From Elmis aenea (Eukaryota; Arthropoda; Insecta; Coleoptera; Elmidae): a stretch of DNA of 64,000 nucleotides. A model generated the notes under the pieces. It searched no databases and was not told the origin of the DNA. It saw only the letters and a list, made by a program, of their open reading frames with translations. The stretch's first letter is position 1; each line of letters opens with the position of its first letter. The DNA lies in NCBI GenBank assembly GCA_947652605.1, contig OX393576.1:49204966-49268965 (forward strand), given 5' to 3'. The position numbers were made by a program, and so were the translations under genes. Positions 10,913 through 22,249 of the stretch are shown one piece after another.

Positions 10913-12244
10913 GGGTAAAACGGTGAAATACGCCCCACTTTAAAAAAAAAATCGTTAATGCAAAATGATAGCTTTATTCTAAACAAAAAATACATTTCTA
11001 ATTAGTATAATGAGTGTACATTACGTAAATATAAAAAGTTTGTGAAAAGTAAACGCAGGAAAACAATAAAAAAACAATTTGGAACCCTTTCCTTTGAGGC
11101 GTATTACCCACTCTGCTGTGGAAAACGCCCCACACGATTATTACTACTTATTTTTATTAAGAACTTAATTTTTTGCACCACACAAGTGACATAAATCTTC
11201 ATACGTTGTACACGTTTCGTGAAGCCATCGAGAACACGCTGTGCACTGTATCCAGTCTACTTTCGATTTCGTGGAGTAGTAGTAATCACCGCATTTGACG
11301 AAAATCTCTTCAGATTCATCTGAAACTTCCTCAGAAGAACTCAATACGAGTTCCTCTGAACTCTCAGATGACGTTGATTCAAAACGTTTAATACTTTTCA
11401 TCTTTTTTTGGTGCGCGGGTTACATTAGCAACTTTAGTTTTCTTCCCTTCTCTTTTCGCACTGATGTTTTGCTTTTTCCGACATAAAATTTTACGTTTGC
11501 ATCGGTTTTCTGGAGATGTCAACAGCGTAGCGGCCTGTTTTCTTTTAGTAGGAATTGGTGGAATGACTGGAATCGGATTTGTTTGTGCAAGAAATTTTGA
11601 AGGGGTTTCTTCTTCAGAGGATTTTTTGCTAAAAGTAGTTGCAGATGGCTGTGGCCTTTTTGGTGGGGTTCTTTGCAGTCCTGATGGCCCAGGTTCATCT
11701 AATGGCACAGTAGTTGGGGATGATTGTTGTTCTCCACGATTTTTATTCCTATCGATGGGCACATCGTAACGTTTGGAAAAAGCAGTAGACCTGTTTGCCT
11801 CATTGGCGTCCGAAATTGAGAAAAAGTGATCTTAAAGCAAAAGGGGCATTTTACACTTTTAGATCTGGGGCGTAATTCCCAAACAGTGGTGAAAAACGCC
11901 CCACTGGTGTACCAAGACCATTGAGGCATTAATAAATAAATGCGTAATGTCATTTTAGAGGTTATGAAACAAGCTTTCCGAATTTATGTCGAAATTTGAA
12001 CGATACTAATACACTTCATGCGAAATTGTTTTTTCAATAATTGAGACAAAAATAATACGTCCACTTGCCGTGAATTGCGAATTTTTTCGATTTTCAGCGG
12101 GAAACTAGTGAGGTGGTGGAGGTATACTAAACTCCTTAACTAACACTACCATTATGTGATACTAGTAGTGTCATCGATGATTAAACAACTAAACTACATA
12201 GGTGGGGCGTTTTTCCGGCTGGGGCGTATTACCACGTTTTACCC
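10913..12244 (-). mobile_element. pogo-like DNA transposon, deletion derivative
   Basis: Termini GGGTAAAACGGTGAAATACG (left) and CCACGTTTTACCC (right, inverted) are each flanked by TA. Further GGGGCGT(A/T)TT and ACGCCCCA copies lie inside both ends (10,930, 11,100, 11,130, 11,865-11,905, 12,205-12,235). The 1332-bp element keeps only the C-terminal part of a transposase on the minus strand. TA target, subterminal repeats and the C-terminal zinc finger fit a pogo/Tigger-type Tc1/mariner relative. Confidence 0.65.
11165..11831 (-). pseudogene. pogo-like transposase C-terminus with PHD-type finger
   Basis: On the minus strand an open frame from a stop at about 11,832 encodes a Pro/Ser/Lys-rich linker (PSGLQRTPPKRPQ; later TLLTSPENRCKRK). 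After a frame break at the A7 run near 11,396-11,403 a second frame continues with a Ser/Glu-rich stretch and a final zinc-finger-like module: WIQCTACSRWLHETC, then CHLCGAKN and stop. This linker plus terminal PHD-like finger is typical of many insect pogo/jerky-type transposases. The DDE catalytic core and the DNA-binding N-terminus are deleted. A one-base change in the A run would restore a single frame, so the lesion may be young. Confidence 0.6.
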
Positions 12245-12246
12245 TA

Positions 12247-13681
12247 GTCTATTTTCTAAGAATAGTTAATATTTTTGATGTACCGGTAAAATACAACTTA
12301 TGTCCATTAATTTAAAACTCCAAACATGCAGTTGAAATATTTTTGTTGAGAAGCAGAGCGAACGTTATAAATTGTACCGCACCGCACACAAACTAAGGTT
12401 TATACGGTTTCTATTGCGATAAAATTTTATTTATGATTAATGTTAGAACTTGTATGATGAATCATAGGTCGTCAGTTTAAACCTTGTAAAGCAATTAAAA
12501 ACTAATTTAAAATTTTCATCGGAAACAAATTATTTAGTCATTAAAACTTGTCTACTTAAAGAACTAGGGGAGCCTGATTTTCTTTTCACTGGGTATACTT
12601 TTTTAATTGTATAAAATAAGTTTACGATCTCTATACTAATTTTAAATATTTATAATTTTAAAAAACATGTTTAGTATCAAACATTCTGGTATTTACTTTA
12701 ATTAGAAAACTGGTAAAATTCTGTCCTTTAGAACATAAAATTTAATCGTGGTGCAATTGTGGTTTCCAAGTTAAACATAAGTATCTTAAATTAATCAAAT
12801 ATATCCGTTGCATTTTATAAAATTCATTACTCTACTAAAAAAGCATGAATACGATTTCAGCGAAAAATCCTGTAAATCAAGCCTGTCAGGTGGCAATAAC
12901 GTTACCAACGTTAATAAGCCGATTTTTAATACGAGGGTGTCATAAACGTTTAATATTCCATTGTTTTTAATCTACCGACAGATATGTGTTGAAATTTTTA
13001 GCTTAACTTTAAAATAAATAAACCCATCGTTAAAATATGCAAATCATGAATGTTCTAAACAATTGCGGATGTATAAATCGTTATTGTAGACATGCGATTT
13101 TAAAAATTTCTTTAAAAGGTACAATCCCCTGAGATTAGCAATTTAAAAATATTAAGAAGGTAATGGTTATTTATCTTTTACAATTTAATTTCCTTATTTT
13201 ACTTTAGTTATATTATTGTCTAATGATACAACGCTGTTTGACCATTTTCAACAATATGTTTATAGAGATAATACATGATGGTAGATAACCACATTTTCAA
13301 GAGTTAAAAGTCATTTTCAATGAGTTATTCGTAGAGTTCTGGCAGCAGAAAATAAATAATGCATTAAATAAAATATAAACCGATTGGGGATTCAATATGA
13401 CGAAATTATATGGTACAGAATACAAGAAAGGTATAGTGGAAACAATTTAGAATGCTACAGCTTAATTGTTACAAAATAAGTTTTGACAAATAAAATAAAA
13501 ATTTTATTGATAAGCTTTATTTCTCACGTTTTATGGAATATTATATCATAGAATATCTAGTATTTCCAAATACCACTTGAAATATTTTTTTTTAAGATAA
13601 TGAAAACTTTGGCTAATTATAAACTTTAAATTGCCACAAAAATTTTTAGAAGACGATTTCTATGAAGCAAAATAGTGGCAT
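12247..13681. other. AT-rich intergenic DNA
   Basis: Very A/T-rich. No reading frame, RNA gene or bounded repeat is supported. Confidence 0.45.
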
Positions 13682-14262
13682 ATAAAATTAATGAAGGAAA
13701 ATCTGTTCACGCTAATTTTACCAACATCAGAATAGACTATCTAGCAATGTATCTAAATAATAATACAATCCCTTGTTGAAGGACTGCTAAATATTTTGGC
13801 CTGAACTAAGACATTAAATTAAAATGAAGGGACCACGTCACAAAAAAAAGGAAACAGTTAAAAATAAAGGACGGTGATACGTATTGGCTAATACGAAAAA
13901 ATTTCTATTTAAAACAATGTGCTTATATACAAACATTTGCTCAAGTCTGTTTGGACATACAGCCTACAGTTATAGGGCTGTGCCAAAAGAAAGCAATTAA
14001 ACCTTTCTCCAAAAATTCCATAGCATAGTAAATGCTCCTTGGTACGTTCGGAACAGCAACTTACACCGAAAACCCCAGGTTGAGTCAGTTCAGGAAGAAA
14101 CAAAAAAAGCTGCCAAAATTAATGAAGAGAGGCTCCACAGACATTCAAACATTGATGTGCTTCAACTTCTCGATAATCAAGAACGAGGCTTAATAGGGTT
14201 AAAATCTTTGAGCTTGTGTAAAGTGAAAGCTGATAATGAATATTTTTCATTCCTTTCCGGTT
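13682..14262 (+). pseudogene. jockey-clade LINE C-terminal fragment
   Basis: Translation in shifting frames gives EGKSVHANFTNIRID, AKYFGLN, HVTKKRKQLKI, then SIVNAPWYVRNSNLHRK and EERLHRHSNIDVLQLLDN. Each has a close counterpart in order in the LINE at 56.5-58.5 kb (KSVHIDFTNKRIE, AKYLGLT, HVRKKREEL, NIVDAPWYIRNDDLHRD, HEERLLQHVNIEAIQLLDN). This is the post-reverse-transcriptase end of the same family or a sister family. Stops and frame changes throughout show it is dead. Confidence 0.75.
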
Positions 14263-14532
14263 AACGAATAAACAAAATGTCGTTCCCTTTTCTGTTCTTT
14301 AAAAAACTTCAGCTAATATCGTAATTTTTTTTTCGTTTTCATTTTTTTCTCATCCTTGATAACCACTGAATCAAAGAGTCCTCGACTCCCGACTTCCTAA
14401 CCCTGGTAGTGAGCAGATCGTATTCGAGACTAGGATGACCATTGGCGATATCCAGTCTCTAAAGTAAAGTGTATCTCCAGTATCCACCGTACTCACCACG
14501 TCTTTCTCCTACAGATTTTTGTACATTTAGAG

Positions 14533-15602
14533 CAGTGGTTCTCAAACTGGGTGCCGCGGCACCCTAGGGTGCCGTAAGTACACCAGAAGGGTGCCGCGAA
14601 ATTTTTAACTGTTTATATGTTTAAAACCAAATATTTAACTGCTACAAATATCTAAATCTAAAACAAAAAATTATACTCCTATATTTTAATTATATTGGAC
14701 AAAGCTTAAATAAAAGTTATTATTTGGTTTTTGGTGGTTCAAATCAACTTATTTAACAGACATATTTGATCACCTGAACAAGTGGAACTCCAGTATGTAA
14801 GGAAGAAATGAAAATATTTTGACTTCTGCAGATAAAATTAAGGCGTTTAAAGATAAAATTAAAATGTGGAAAATAAAATTATACTCAAATAATGTAGAAA
14901 TGTTTGTTAAAGTTGCCGAATTGTAATATAATAACAAAGATTTGCAAAAGCTTAGTTACAGTCATTTAACATTTTTAGAAGAACAAATTAACCATTATTT
15001 CCCAGACATATCAGTTAATTTGTAAGATTGGATTAGAAATTCATTTGTAGAGTCAACATCTGAAATAAGTGACTTAAGTCTTATGGAAGTTGAAGAATTA
15101 ATTGATATACGTAACGATCGCACGTTAAGATTGAAGCATTCAGAAATATGTCTGAATTCATTTTGGATAACAATTATAAAGGAACACCCCAATATAGGGT
15201 TCAAATCACTTAATATTTTATTGCAGTTTTCCAAATCGCATTTGTGTGAACTAGGATTTTCTGCACTCGTAAATATTAAAACAAAGAAGAGAAAGAGACT
15301 AAAAATCCTTGAAAATGAGATGAGAGTATGTCTCTCAAAAACACGACCTAATATCAAAGAAATATGCAAACACCATCACGCACATATTTCACATTAAGTT
15401 CACATTTTAACACCAAACACTTTATAATAACTTTTATTTTGTACGTTTTTGTGCTGTTTGGAAATAAACTTACTTTAAATGACTTTCTTTTTTTTCTGTA
15501 AAAAACAAAAAAAATAAATAAATAATAATAATAATAGGGGTGCCGTGAATTTGGTTTAATGATTTCAGTGTGCCGCCAGACAAAAAAGTTTGAGAACCAC
15601 TG
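14533..15602 (+). mobile_element. hAT element, internally deleted
   Basis: Termini CAGTGGTTCTCAAACTGGG (left) and AAAGTTTGAGAACCACTG (right) are inverted, and a GGGTGCCG motif repeats inside both ends. The element is flanked by a perfect 8-bp direct repeat, ATTTAGAG, at 14,525-14,532 and 15,603-15,610. An 8-bp TSD and CAGTGGTT ends are diagnostic for hAT. It holds only the C-terminal third of a transposase. Confidence 0.92.
14762..15397 (+). pseudogene. hAT transposase C-terminus (ZBED5/SCAND3-like)
   Basis: One frame runs from about 14,762 to the stop at 15,397, broken only by three in-frame TAA codons (14,798; 14,924; 15,023). It contains DHLNKWNSSM, NENILTSADKIKAF, FLEEQINHYFPD, and the C-terminal block LCELGFSALVNIKTKKRKRL followed by LSKTRPNIKEICK. 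That block is the conserved hAT dimerisation/RNase-H end as found in ZBED5/SCAND3-type proteins. The DNA-binding BED finger and most of the catalytic domain are absent. No frameshift has occurred since the stops arose. Confidence 0.8.
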
Positions 15603-16030
15603 ATTTAGAGCATTAAGGTCTCCACAGACCGACGCGGTGGAAGTGGCGGTAGCGGTACTGAAGCGGTGGCGGTCAGATGTAACCTTAAGCAGTAAATTGT
15701 CTAGAAGTCCAAAAAAAGTTTAAGTGGCAACCAAGAATTTCTTTATAACCCTTTGAGTACGGATATATTTTTTGCTTAGAAAATCGGGTGTTTTTTATGG
15801 TTTTTGGGATAACATCAATCTATTCAACACGAATTAATTTTCAAATTTTTTTTTTTTTTATAATTTTACCCAAAAAATGGTGGTTCCAATTAAGTACCAG
15901 TAGGTACCACAGATGAATGATACAAATTTTAAAGTATAAAATTTATTTGTAAAAAATAAAGAGAAAATATTCTTACAATGTAGTAATCACAAATAATATG
16001 CAGAAAAGTAACATTAATAATTAAAGAATA

Positions 16031-17770
16031 CTATTTACTGTGAAATTTTAAAAAACAATTTTCATTTTTCGACAAACATAATCCTACCTTGCAACATTTG
16101 CAATGCCATCTGGTACGTCGCGGTTTATTTTTAGTGCTGCAGCCAGCACATCTGATTTTTGTACCATGGACGGGAAGATGCGCAGCTTGGTTAGTTCTCC
16201 TCTCCAAAGGTATTTGTACTTTATACCTATTTGAAGATACAGAAACACTTTTTCGTCCTCTTGGACTTATTTCTGTGTTAGCACCAATTAGACCATTTGC
16301 TACTGCTAATCGGAACTCTTTTAGAGTTAGAGTAGGTCCATTTGAGGCAGTTTTGAATAAAATAAATGAATTTACAATTGTTAGATCCAGAAAATGCCAA
16401 AAAATTCGATGCCACCATTTTTTTGACTTTCTGTCTATTTCGTAGCATGATTTTAACATATCGGATTTGTCGACATAGCCCATATGTTTATTGTAATCCT
16501 TTACAAGTTTCAGGCATTTTACTTCTGCTTTTGTTCCATCTCTTTGCCTTCTTTCAACAGTTTCTTCAGCTTCTGGATTATGAAAATTACTCAAGAACAA
16601 CACTGGTTTTTTATCCCACCATTTCACTGCCAATATTCCATCTTTACTAATCCTCCACTTTGATTCTCCTCTGTTCATATTTTTTTTATCAAAATCTAAA
16701 TCAGATGGAATGCCTTTTCTTCCTTTTCTTGCTGTTCCGCAAGCCAGTATATTATCGTTTGCCAAATCTTGCAATAACTTTATGGAACTAAAATAGTTAT
16801 CAAAATATACTTGGTAATTTTTTCCTACTAAATTTCTAGTCAAGTCCTTTACCACTCTCGCTGCTAAATTTTTTTCAGCAATATTGTTAATCTTCCCAGT
16901 ATATATTTGAAACTGGGAAACATAGCCTTGCTCATCTGCTCGGACCCACATCTTATATCCTCTCTTTATTGGCTTCATAGGCATATATTGCCGTATACTA
17001 CTTCTCCCTTTAAATTTTATCATCGATTCGTCAATCGAATTATATTGTGCTGGCTTATAAAACGTTTGATAAGTTTCTGATAATTCTTTCAGCAATGGTC
17101 TTATTTTGTACAATTTGTCGTAGTTGGACTCGCCCCTTTTCGGTTCTAAGGAATTGTCGTTGATATGCAGATGGGTAAGCAGCCAGCGAAATTTATCACG
17201 AGACATTACTGAACAAATAAAGTTATCCCTTAATTCTGGTTTGGAAGACCAGAAATCTTTATAACTGGGCAATTTTTTCAAGCCCATAATAATATTTATC
17301 GCTAAAAAACTTTTAATTTCTGCTATTGTTATCGGAACTCTATTTACACCGTTTTTTTGTAAAATGTACAAATTTGTTTGAAACACTATGTTCTCTAGAA
17401 GATTGTTACTGAATAATAATTGAAAAAGATCAACTGGAAACTCTAAATCCAAATTGTCAGGGAGCATAGGTCCAAAATTCTCCACAAAAGGTGTCGGTGT
17501 TCTCCTAAAAGATGAGTTCATAGTCCAACTGATTTCACCTGCTTCAACAAAAGACGACAGCGGAATGTCATCTTCGCTGCTCCAGTCGCTATCATCTTCT
17601 ATTGCTAAAGTGGATTGAAGAAAATCTTCAATATCAACTATTGAGGCAATATCGATATCTTCATTATCCGATTCTTCCGAAGCATCGGATCCTTCTGATG
17701 GAATTTCATCAAGGAGTTCGTATAAATCGTCGCTAGTTAACTTTTCTAGATTTAAAGTTTGTTTTGACAT
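16031..17770 (-). CDS. piggyBac transposase, uninterrupted
   Basis: 579 residues with no stop or frameshift, close to the usual 550-600. The protein begins with an acidic Ser/Asp/Glu-rich region (about 10-75). The DDE/D core follows, with catalytic Asp candidates at D247 (in NSIDESM), D324 (in VYFDNYF) and D434 or D437 (in GYVDKSD). The spacing resembles classical piggyBac (D268, D346, D447). A Cys/His-rich C-terminal module, with Cys at 541, 544, 557, 559, 560, 565 and 572, is the zinc-binding domain that contacts the inverted repeats. The ATG at 17,768-17,770 is the first in frame and gives a family-typical N-terminus. It excises precisely at TTAA. An open frame with all three acids suggests recent or current activity; whether it is expressed cannot be told. 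Confidence 0.95.
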   Translation of the reverse strand: MSKQTLNLEKLTSDDLYELLDEIPSEGSDASEESDNEDIDIASIVDIEDFLQSTLAIEDDSDWSSEDDIPLSSFVEAGEISWTMNSSFRRTPTPFVENFGPMLPDNLDLEFPVDLFQLLFSNNLLENIVFQTNLYILQKNGVNRVPITIAEIKSFLAINIIMGLKKLPSYKDFWSSKPELRDNFICSVMSRDKFRWLLTHLHINDNSLEPKRGESNYDKLYKIRPLLKELSETYQTFYKPAQYNSIDESMIKFKGRSSIRQYMPMKPIKRGYKMWVRADEQGYVSQFQIYTGKINNIAEKNLAARVVKDLTRNLVGKNYQVYFDNYFSSIKLLQDLANDNILACGTARKGRKGIPSDLDFDKKNMNRGESKWRISKDGILAVKWWDKKPVLFLSNFHNPEAEETVERRQRDGTKAEVKCLKLVKDYNKHMGYVDKSDMLKSCYEIDRKSKKWWHRIFWHFLDLTIVNSFILFKTASNGPTLTLKEFRLAVANGLIGANTEISPRGRKSVSVSSNRYKVQIPLERRTNQAAHLPVHGTKIRCAGCSTKNKPRRTRWHCKCCKVGLCLSKNENCFLKFHSK

Positions 17771-17827
17771 GGTGTAGTCTAAAGAATAACAGATTGGAAA
17801 AAATAAAAATAAAGAAACAAATTCCTA

Positions 17828-17847
17828 GTGGTTCCGTATGGAACCAC
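17828..17847. repeat. piggyBac internal palindrome
   Basis: GTGGTTCC and GGAACCAC flank a 4-base spacer, just upstream of the transposase start. The same motif recurs at 18,168-18,188 and, in part, at 15,888-15,910 near the opposite end, so it is probably a transposase-binding internal repeat. Confidence 0.65.
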
Positions 17848-18167
17848 CATATAAAAACAGAAAAAAAACTGACTTATGATGTAAAACTTTGATGAACTAT
17901 TACTGGATACTTTAAAGACAGGAACATATATAAAAAATATAATACTACTTACTTGATAATGTTGTTCAGTTTTTTATAACAAAAAACGATACAGCAAGAC
18001 ACGAAGCACGTCAAAAATGCACCAACACAATATTCACTAAAACAAATTTAATAAACGCTGATTTAGCAGTTGCAGGCTAGAACGCGCGAAACAACAATAC
18101 ATGACTCATTCTCGGTGGTGGTTCCAGCGCTCGATTACTAGGACTCTCAGAATAAAATTACAAATAT

Positions 18168-18188
18168 GTGGTTCCATAGTGGAACCAC
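18168..18188. repeat. piggyBac subterminal palindrome
   Basis: GTGGTTCC, 5 bases, GGAACCAC, lying 14 bp inside the right end of the piggyBac element. Same motif as 17,828-17,847. Confidence 0.65.
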
Positions 18189-18206
18189 TAAGACCTAAAG
18201 GGTTAA

Positions 18207-19509
18207 GTAAATCTGGCCTTAGTAAATTCATAGCGACAATGTGGTCATGAAGGTTTTTAACTTATTAATTCATTGTTTCTCCCTCTTATTTTTTTAATTA
18301 TTTTTTTATGATTTTGTTGTCCATCCGATTCTATTGCATTTAAGAAAAAAATTCGTTTAGCGTGTTTAATTGTGTCATACCTGGGCTTTCTGAACCCATA
18401 AAAACGTTTAAGATCTTGCTGCATCACAAAAATGTTTTATCATAAAAGGCACGTTTCTTTAAAGACAATTTTATATGTAATAAACGTGATGGAATAAGAA
18501 CGTGTTTAAGGAAAAGTTCTTCATGAAATTTATAATGGCCAGAGACAAATTGCGTAGAAAATTTTTGCAGAAGCATCATTTCATTATTTACTTTAAAGTA
18601 TATCAAGTAAAATAATTGGGGTAATAATATTTACATTTCATTAGGAATTACAGTAGGCTAATAACTAATTTTCCGCTTTGAAGTTAATTAAATGAATTGC
18701 AAAAAGCTGTCCAATATTTGTATGATTATAGAAAATGCATCCTAATGCATATTAAAAATTCCACAAAACGAACCTTTATTTCTACGTAAATAGTGAAACT
18801 TTTTAGCGATATAACATTGAACCAATCCCATATTGTTAATTAACTAGGTATACCACAGAACATAGAGGTATACTAACACAATTTTTTAGTTGTCAAGATA
18901 TTAAATGTTTTAGTTTAGTTACACATTTTAATTAACAGGTAACTTTAAAATTATTTTAACAATATTATGTTCAATATTATTTATATTTGTTAGTTTTCAT
19001 TACTTATACAACAATTAAAAATTAACTTAGCCGTAAGAATAAATATAATTATAATAAATGTGATTTAAAGGGTGCTTATCTAGGGTTTTCCTCTTTTAAA
19101 ATAGGAGGCATATATTATTTAAAAAGTAAGTGCCATTACGATATTAAAAAAACCTAAAAATTATTTTAAAATTATTTTACTTCAATAAGATTCTCTATAC
19201 CGGTCTTTGCAAAACCTACAACCATCTTGTACTCCTTATCCTTTATAATACCATGGGATCACTAAAGACCCGAAAAGCTCTTTGAAGCTGTACTTATATT
19301 TTTGAAATACTCCTTTAAAATTTCAAAAAAAAAATACTACAAAAAACGGTTTTTGTAGCATCCATCGTTTTTTATCAATTTGAATAAGCTACAAGTAATA
19401 CTACTGGGGTCGCCAGTGACCCCTGACACTGGAACGTTGTTTTTCTTTGTTTCTCTGCTAATATTAGCCGCCGGAGTTTATAAATATTATTTCAAATTTT
19501 TGAAATGTT
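18207..19509. other. AT-rich intergenic DNA
   Basis: No gene supported. A GGGGTCGCCAGTGACCCC palindrome at about 19,405-19,422 lies just upstream of the second piggyBac remnant and may be one of its subterminal repeats. Confidence 0.4.
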
Positions 19510-20160
19510 AAAGACAGTCTTCCTTTATTTAACAAAAGAAAAAGATTCACTGCAGTTTCTCAATACCTCCGTTTTGATAATGCTAAATCAAGAAGAAAAA
19601 ATTATGACCCAGTTAAACTGGCACTGATTTAAACACTTTTTGAATTATGACAACCTTCTCTTCAACATGCAAACATTTTGTCTGTGAACATGACGGTTGA
19701 CAAACAGCTGCCAAGTTTCCGAGGTAGGTGTTCCTTTAAAACATACATAGATACCATAACAGCCAGAAAAATATGGCATAAAGATTTGGGCATTCTGCGA
19801 CAGTCAAAACTCGTACGTTTACAATTGCCAGATTCACAGTAGTAAAATAGGTGTGACCAGCGGCAACGCAATCAAGGCAAACGAGTGGTTTTAGAAATGA
19901 AAGAGGGGTTAGAGATATCAGAAAGAAATGTTAGCACCGATAATTTTTTACGAGTCTCGAACCTGCCAGAGATTTAAAACATAAGAATCCAACATTGCTT
20001 TGTACAGCACAGAAAAACAGACCAGAGCTCCCTAAGGAAATAGTACAATCATGTACATTCATCTAAACTTGGCTATCAAGACGACGCTATATTAGTGTTT
20101 TTTTCTTCAAAAAAGAAAAACTATTACGCTACTGTCAACTTCAAACCAAACTGGTGTCAA
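19510..20160 (+). pseudogene. piggyBac transposase remnant (second family)
   Basis: Conceptual translation across stops and frame changes gives SQYLRFDNAKSRRKNYDPVK, MTVDKQLPSFRGRC, RVVLEMKEGLEISERNVSTD (ending at DNF), AQKNRPELPKEIV and KLGYQDDAILVFF. These follow the order of a piggyBac/PGBD core: the first Asp is in the VTxDEQLxxFRGRCPF-like block, the second in xxDNFF, then the RKNKPELP block. The protein differs clearly from the intact transposase at 16.0-17.8 kb, so it comes from another piggyBac subfamily. Element ends were not resolved. Confidence 0.75.
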
Positions 20161-22249
20161 AGTGACAGTATAAGTGACATTAGGCTGAGCAGTTGTCATT
20201 TGTCATAGCATAATTCCAAGGCAGTACAGATTTTTGTAAGAACGCGTTTTTTAATTTTCTTAATTTTTAGTTATTAAAGAACTAAAAATTTATATTGATT
20301 ACATTTGTAGACACAGAAGTTTTTTCTCTGCAAAAAACCTATTTGCACTTTTTTTTCTGTGCAAAAATTTTAATTTTAGTTGAAAAGGGCGAGCCTGTGT
20401 ACTGCAAAGAATTTTCACTTTAAAAACGTTGCTATCCATTTGAGACTAACCTTAAATGAAGCTTTTAATTAAAACTGTTATATTTTAATGCTTAACATAT
20501 AATGTTGGTACTCTACAACATGTTTATTTAGCTAATATCTCACTTAAAATGTGTTTTTCGAAGCCCTACGCGGGTTTGTTCTCTTATACACATTAAAATT
20601 TTTAATCGTCGGAATCAGTAGAGTGCGGCTTCTGTTATTAAAACACTGAAATGTGAAATTGGGGTTTGGGATCGTACAAATTATTTGTGAAATTGGATGT
20701 GCTATAAACGTACAAATGATAATATCAACCAACATATGTGATTGCCTATCCTGGTACCAGCCAGTGTTAGGGAGGTTGCCCCTAATAAACAAACTGTTAA
20801 ACTCCCAAGTAATGTTTGTGTATGTAAGTTGGGTAGACCCGCAAATTACTGTGTTTGTGATCCTCAAAATGAAATGTAAATTACAAAGTACTTTACGCGG
20901 TAATTGTGTGTAATACTAAGATGACATTAAATATATCTGACCGGTCGTAAAATGTTTATTCTTTGCATAATTATATTAACAATTTCGCATCTTATTTAAA
21001 GCTAGAAATATCTGCAGAATAAATTGACTTCTTTGAGACAGACTTTTATTATTTTTGAAATATACTGAGTGTTTAGTGATGACTTAAAAATTTCGATTGG
21101 AATTGAAAATAACTCCTAAAATTTTAAATACTAAAAAGGCTAAAAATACCATGATATAAAAAATACTCAGTATTTTAATATAGAAGAAAAAAACGTTCAC
21201 CTTGAATGACACTGGTTTGGTTTAAAGTTACAATTAGATAATAATGTGTTGCGGTATATACATAGGTACAACTTTTTAATTACCAATATTGAAAGAAACT
21301 TTTTTTATATATTAATAATTTAAGCAAATAATTGGCGAAAGCTGCTAGCGTTTTAACATAATTTTTCAGGTTTTCAGAAATGTACAATTCTAATTTGACT
21401 CCCATTATTGCGAAAGATGTTTAGATAAACGAAGTTACAAACAGAAAACTAATACTAGAATAACAAATCAAAGTACCTAATTAATACAGGTAAAACAGTC
21501 ACATTAAAAATGAGAAATTTAAATCCACATTCTCTTTATGATGTAACATACACCCACAGCTATTTGATTCCCAGAAATTTGGCGAATAATAAACAAATAA
21601 TCGATCTAAGTTACAATTTTGTAACGCCCCCCATCTGATGTGCAAAATAAATATAAATATGTAGTTGTAATTTATGTAAATGCCCATTTTTGATTACATT
21701 ATGATTTTACATTTCAAGAGCTTATTAGGTGAAGGCCAAAAAACTTTTGGTAGAGTTTGTAACGTTTGATTACTATTATATTATGTTTATATGCTTTTAT
21801 ATTCACGGCAAATTCAGAACTACAAACAATAACTCACCAGTTCATGGCAGCTTTGTTTCCGTTAATGAAAATAAAAATATTTCCGAATAACGTATTGCAC
21901 ACGCAAATATCATCTTAGCGTGAACAAGGTTGTTATTTTATCTGATCAGTGATCAGGCACGTGTTCACACCTAAATTATGTGTTGTCAATTCGTTATTTT
22001 CAAGGATATTTTATTATAAATCGAATCCTACATTTAAAACTACACCGCTTCCGTTCATTGCCGATCTTAAAATACGAGCTGGCTTTCCGAAGCAGAATAT
22101 TATAATAGATACAAGTATTACCATTATAGAAATATGTCATTATAAAGATTTATTTTTTAATTACCTATGCACTTTTTATACAAAATGAAGATGTGTATAA
22201 CATTTTTACCGGTTAAGGCCTCTTCAACCGGTTCGTATTACGTTTTGAA
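20161..22249. other. AT-rich intergenic DNA
   Basis: Nothing convincing. Open frames on both strands at 20.54-20.91 kb overlap each other and have no domain. CAGTATTTT / GTACTGAGTG-like fragments near 21,065 and 21,165 may be MITE pieces. Confidence 0.35.

Larger units (their letters stand above)
15749..18202 (-). mobile_element. Complete piggyBac-type transposon
   Basis: The right end is flanked by TTAA (18,203-18,206) and the left by ATAA (15,745-15,748), a one-base decay of TTAA. Terminal repeats are CCCTTTGAGTAC and its inverted partner GACCTAAAGGG. GTGGTTCC/GGAACCAC motifs occur inside both ends (15,888-15,910; 17,828-17,847; 18,168-18,188). Length (2454 bp), gene position and gene size all match autonomous piggyBac elements. 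It sits 146 bp from the hAT element, separated by a CGGTGGCGGT-rich stretch. Confidence 0.9.

Noticed and set aside
11295..11769. Plus-strand frames at 11.3-11.8 kb
   Set aside because: They are antisense to the pogo-like transposase tail, which has the recognisable motifs.
16089..16650. Plus-strand frames opposite the piggyBac transposase
   Set aside because: Antisense shadows of the intact minus-strand gene.
20544..20913. Overlapping frames on both strands
   Set aside because: Mutually overlapping antisense frames without domains are expected by chance.
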